The translations under genes were made by a program, and so were the position numbers. Of a DNA stretch of 64,000 nucleotides, positions 60,136-64,000 are shown one piece after another. The stretch is from positions 62,001 through 126,000 of the forward strand of contig CAJNOI010000081.1 of the NCBI GenBank assembly GCA_905250115.1, written 5' to 3'. The DNA is from Adineta steineri (lineage: Eukaryota; Rotifera; Eurotatoria; Adinetida; Adinetidae). Under the pieces are notes generated by a model. That model was not told the origin of the DNA. It worked only from the letters and a program-made list of their open reading frames with translations, and did not search any database. The number at the start of each line of letters is the position of its first letter. The stretch's first letter is position 1.

Positions 60136-61666
60136 ATGACAACTACTAACAACGGTGGTGAAGTACAAAATTTAAGAGAAAAAAATAATATTAAAGGTGA
60201 CGGTATGAATCAGTCATCGACGCCACCGACTGCTACTCCAGCTGTAGACGAAGCAGCTGTTGATGAAACAACAAAGACAAAATCTCAAGAACCTTCTTTA
60301 GAACAAGCATTCTTTTTTGGATTAAGTATTGATGATGCCGTTAATTCAGCTGAAAATCTTATGGAATTATTCTATAATGCATGCAAATATAATCATTTAG
60401 AACTTGTTAGAAGATGTATCGAAGAGAAACATATTAATGTTAATGAACCATTCAATAATGATTATCCATTATGTATTGCTTGGTAAGTTTCTCAAACCAT
60501 AACAGATGTTAGATTTTATAGTAAATTAAATTTTTTTGTTTAGTCATAAAGGTCATCTTGAAATAGTACGTTATTTATTGGCTCATGGTGCTGATATTCA
60601 TATTAAACGAGAAATGAATTTATCGACTGCACGTGGTAATCAACGTTTATCACGTGCTACTGTATCTTATGGTGATAGTCCACTTACGCTTGCAGTCAAA
60701 TATGGCTTTGAAGATATTGCTATTGAATTAGTTGAATATGGAAGTGATATATTTAATGAAAATAATGATTTTGAAAAATCTCCTTTACAAGATGCTATTC
60801 GACTTAATCGCCATCGTATATTAAATGTTTTTATTAATAAACTTAAAACAACTAAAGCAACATCAGGTTATGATGAATCATTATTATTACAGAAGAAAGG
60901 TGATATACTTCGGCAATGTCTTATTAATGATCAAATCGATGCATTACGTATTTTTGTACCAAATGTTTGGGAAGAACTTAATAGTGATTTTATGTTAACT
61001 GTATTAAATAATCTTATGTTAAAAAATAAAATTCAATCAGACAAAGCATTTGATGTGTTAGAAACTATTCTTGACGCTATTCCAGCACCAAAATTAAAAA
61101 TGTATGATATTGGAGATTTACTTAAACGATTTTTACATGTTTTACAAGCTCAATTCTTAACGATTAATGATGATCGAATTCAGATTCTTTATTTACGTAC
61201 ATCACTTCTTTTTACTATTCTTAAATATCATGATACAGTTGATTTTACTAATTATATGGATTTATTAGATATTTATTTTCGTGCTATTCACAATAGTGTT
61301 GAAAGTACAGGTAAGAATAAATAAAATCTTTTTTTGAAATCAAATCATTTATAAAATATATATTTCTTAGGCGAAGGAATCAATCAAATTTATGAATATA
61401 TTGTTCGTTTTTATGAAAATCTTGTGACAATGGGTCATCTTATTTTAACAGATAATAATGTTATATTAAGATTACTTGAATGCGAACATGTTCAAAAAAT
61501 GCAACCAATTGATATGTATCTATCATGGCGTGCACGTAACCCATTTTTACTTAAGGAGAGATGTCGTCTAATGATCAAAAATATATTACCGACTTACAAA
61601 CGTGCAACACTCGAAAAATTAAATCTCAATGAAGATACATTTTTATATTTATATTATCAACGATAA
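60136..61666 (+). CDS. Ankyrin-repeat protein with SOCS-box-like C-terminus (ASB-like)
   Basis: Three exons join in phase (60136-60482, 60544-61310, 61371-61666), giving 469 residues. A polar Thr/Pro-rich N-terminus precedes ankyrin repeats (LMELFYNACKYNHLELVRRC, HKGHLEIVRYLLAHGADIH, DSPLTLAVKYGFEDIAIEL, KSPLQDAIRLNRHRILNVF). A long helical region follows. The last 45 residues resemble a SOCS box: an elongin-BC motif LKERCRLMI (LxxxCxxxI) and a cullin-box-like ATLEKLNLNEDTFLYLY in which the usual Pro residues are missing. If correct, it is a substrate receptor for a cullin-RING ubiquitin ligase. The next gene encodes an F-box protein. Confidence 0.78.
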
Positions 61667-62058
61667 AATTTATCTCATCATTATACTTGCAATAAAATGA
61701 TTCAGTGTTACTTAGTTGTGATACAAGAAAAATCATGTTCTCTCTCTCTTTCTCTTTTCTGTGTGCATTTGTATCTTTGATATTCCTGTTTCTCAGGTTT
61801 GTGTAGAACAAATAGACGAAAAATATTGAATAGGAAAAATTAAATGTATTTCAATTTTGACAAACTTTCAAGAACAACAATATGTGTGTGACTTCCCTTT
61901 GTCTTTTGTCCTAAATCTTTTTCTTTCTTTTTTTGTTCCCTTCAAATTTATAATTGTCGTTCAATAAAATAGAATATCTTGAAGAAAAAAAAGAAAGCTT
62001 ACACTTATTTAATACTGTTTGACGAAAAAAAAAGAAGATATTTGTAGATTAAAATCAA
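61667..62058 (+). other. Short intergenic spacer
   Basis: 392 bp. 3' flank of the ASB-like gene, an AATAAA signal near 61963 and a TTTGTAG acceptor 11 nt before the F-box ATG. Confidence 0.5.
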
Positions 62059-63057
62059 ATGACATCTAAACGTATTCGCGAAGGTTTGCAATCAATTATA
62101 TCTCGAATTTCACCATTTACTATTAATACCACGGCAGATGATATATCAGGAATCTGTTGGATACTTGATCTTCCATTGGAAATTCTTCAAATGATTACTG
62201 ATTATCTCAATGTACGTGATTTGACCTCATTGAGTCGAAGTTGTCAAATGTTTTATAAACTTATTAATAATGATAATTTTTGGATTCATCGTATACATCA
62301 TCAATTTCCTCATCCTATTGCTAATTTTTATACTTTTGATCTATTTCAAAAATCTGAAGAGATTGAAATAGTTCCACAATCTCGTCCATCAGGTTTCATG
62401 CATACCAGAGAAGATTGTGACCTTGATCGTTTTGCCGTAAACTCTGCTACATATTACAATGATGAAGTAATCGAACAACGGCATACAAAAATGTACGTAT
62501 CAGAAGATGATTTTTTAACGTATGTCGGATATTTTCATTATAATAAACCAACAAAAAGAATGAATGTTCCATTAATGAAATTAGTCTATTTTTATTTAAT
62601 TGATCGAAAACAACAAGCAGCTGCTAATATGCATGTTGTTCATCTTAATGGTCAATATCTTGTCGATCGTACTACTCAAGAGAGTTTAACTGGTCATGTT
62701 ATTCAATTACAAAGTGTATGTTGGCTTGAAATAACTGGCAATTTTGAACATAATCTAATGCCTGGAAAATATGAAGTTATTTGGCGTATGAAAGGTCATG
62801 CAGGAAATATTTCAATGTATGGAGTAACAGAATTTCTTGTTGCTCCATCAAATGGGAAAATGTTAATTAAGAGAATTACTGAAGAAGAGTTTCGTAGTTA
62901 CACATTAGAACATGGCAATCGTTGGTTTATAAAAAGTCTTGGTCAAATAATGATTTATAAACCATCAAAAGTTATGGTAGGAATACGCAATTGGCGAGAA
63001 GGAAGTTGGAAAGCAGGTGTTACATGGGATTATATTGAATTGAAAGTCATACCGTAA
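62059..63057 (+). CDS. F-box protein with PP2/Nictaba-like C-terminal domain
   Basis: Single exon, 332 residues. The F-box (about residues 36-75: LPLEILQMITDYLNVRDLTS, then LSRSCQMFYKLINNDNFW) would dock SKP1/CUL1. The C-terminal half looks like the phloem-protein-2 fold: a CWLEITGNFEHNLMPGKYEV strand pair, a central EFLVAP strand, W-FIKSLGQIMIYKP, and a final GSWKAGVTWDYIELKVIP resembling the family's W-x-G-L-hydrophobic-x-x-hydrophobic-E-hydrophobic ending. In plants, F-box plus PP2/Nictaba proteins bind glycans. The assignment is by pattern only; the alternative is an animal FBA-type sugar-binding module. A candidate trans-splice acceptor lies 11 nt upstream of the ATG. Confidence 0.72.
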   Translation: MTSKRIREGLQSIISRISPFTINTTADDISGICWILDLPLEILQMITDYLNVRDLTSLSRSCQMFYKLINNDNFWIHRIHHQFPHPIANFYTFDLFQKSEEIEIVPQSRPSGFMHTREDCDLDRFAVNSATYYNDEVIEQRHTKMYVSEDDFLTYVGYFHYNKPTKRMNVPLMKLVYFYLIDRKQQAAANMHVVHLNGQYLVDRTTQESLTGHVIQLQSVCWLEITGNFEHNLMPGKYEVIWRMKGHAGNISMYGVTEFLVAPSNGKMLIKRITEEEFRSYTLEHGNRWFIKSLGQIMIYKPSKVMVGIRNWREGSWKAGVTWDYIELKVIP

Positions 63058-63489
63058 TATATATTGTATTATGGCTTATATATTTTTAAAAATCAAATAA
63101 ATTATTTATTTTTTCTTATTTTAAGAAAAGAGCTGTCACTATTATTGTTAATCTATATTGTAAAATTTTATTATTTGTGTATATATATTATAAATTAATA
63201 AATAAATCGATAGATGTCATTAGTTAATATAAATAAGAAATTAGAGTAATCATGTATTTTATAATGAAATATTATACTTCATATGTTGTAAAACTACTGA
63301 ATAATTAAAATTAAGTATATATTTAAGAATACTTTTTAATTATAAATCTTGTTTCTATGGAAACAGAAACGTATAAAAAAAACTATTTTAATCAATCAAA
63401 ATATAACGTACCGTGCATAATCCATAAAAAAGAAATCAATTTTTCTAAACTGTTAAATAATTTTATTTTTTCAATGTAAGAGAGAGACA
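63058..63489 (+). other. Intergenic
   Basis: 432 bp of AT-rich 3' flank and leader. Nothing else recognised. Confidence 0.55.
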
Positions 63490-64000
63490 ATGGCAGATGA
63501 TGTGAAAGAAGATGAATCAGGTAGTTCACAACTTCCATCGACTTCACCGTTACCAGTTACAGAAGAATCTGCTAATACTATTGCTGCATTGGTTTGTAAG
63601 ATTCCTTTGATAGAACAAGAGAGTGCAAATGTTCCATCAACTGATAGTGGTAGTCGTCGACGAAGTAGTTTTTCCAAACTTCAAGCACTTATTTCTTCCA
63701 GTCATTTACTTCCAATACCTGCTGCTCGAGGACGGTGAAGAAAAGAAGATATATTTTCGGCTTTTTTTTCTAAATAGAAATTTCTTTTTAAATAGAAATT
63801 TTCTTGTTGGATCCGGACAACAATTACCAGAGAATGTGACAGATGATCTTTCATATTGTTTTCCAAATGGACGACCATTAACAATAATGATGGTTACATG
63901 GAATGTAGGTGAAGCATCAAAATTATATGAACAAAATTATACTCCAACAGATAGACAAACTGCTGAACCTAAACAACGTATGTTAGATGATATGTCTGAT
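63490..64000 (+). CDS. Inositol polyphosphate 5-phosphatase family protein (5' part, cut by window edge)
   Basis: Exon 1 is 63490-63734 and exon 2 begins at 63796 and runs off the window. The Ser-rich N-terminus includes SGSRRRSSFSKLQALISSSH. The second exon enters the phosphatase fold at LTIMMVTWNVGEASK, where TWNV is the first strand of the 5-phosphatase domain and carries the conserved Asn. Catalytic residues further on are outside the window, so subfamily (INPP5J/K- or INPP5E-like) is open. Of two possible AAATAG acceptors, the second (ending at 63795) keeps the frame. Confidence 0.7.

Overview
The window is AT-rich eukaryotic nuclear DNA with compact multi-exon genes. Most introns are about 50-80 bp GT-AG introns inside conserved animal genes. 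The gene set is metazoan: a perlecan-like proteoglycan, FOXP, MIC13, NIPSNAP, calcineurin A, a CREB3-type factor, an ASB-like protein and a dispanin. AT-rich codon use, very short introns and splice acceptors lying almost on top of several start codons (as expected for spliced-leader trans-splicing) best fit a rotifer, probably a bdelloid. That assignment is inference; no sequence search was possible.

Layout: 1.8-9.65 kb (-) is a secreted perlecan-like basement-membrane protein with a collagen-like insert. It is flanked by diverged direct repeats (0.64-1.33 and 13.19-14.17 kb) in otherwise gene-poor DNA. 16.5-17.0 kb (+) is MIC13. 17.9-22.0 kb (+) is a FOXP transcription factor with a 10-N assembly gap in one intron. 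24.3-26.2 kb (+) is HMG-CoA synthase, followed by an intergenic stretch with hairpins and a G-rich island. 27.8-30.4 kb is PSTK (-) divergent from an ankyrin-repeat gene (+). 31.7-32.1 kb (-) is a small basic protein. 32.3-36.2 kb (-) is calcineurin A with a long tail. After about 4 kb of sparse DNA come a small Cys-rich secreted protein (40.4 kb), a CREB3-like membrane bZIP factor (41.8-43.9 kb) and histone H3.3 (44.8-45.4 kb, -).

47.6-50.5 kb (-) holds an intronless cytochrome P450 and a decayed tandem P450 copy split by a 452-bp insertion. 50.8-51.3 kb (-) is a CD225/dispanin protein. 51.7-58.6 kb (+) holds mL49, NIPSNAP and phosphofructokinase, head to tail. The first two are separated by only 73 nt and look like an operon resolved by trans-splicing. 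60.1-63.1 kb (+) pairs an ankyrin/SOCS-box protein with an F-box protein carrying a PP2/Nictaba-like C-terminus. The right edge cuts an inositol polyphosphate 5-phosphatase.

The strongest leads are the mL49-NIPSNAP(-PFK) operon and the wider pattern of acceptors beside start codons, the collagen-like insert in the proteoglycan (its DNA is open as Gly-X-Y on both strands), a calcineurin A carrying its own PxIxIT-like motif, a PSTK with a non-canonical Walker A, an H3.3 with three substitutions including Y41F, a PFK with a roughly 100-residue N-terminal extension, and the F-box/PP2-like fusion. No single undescribed defence or mobile system is evident.
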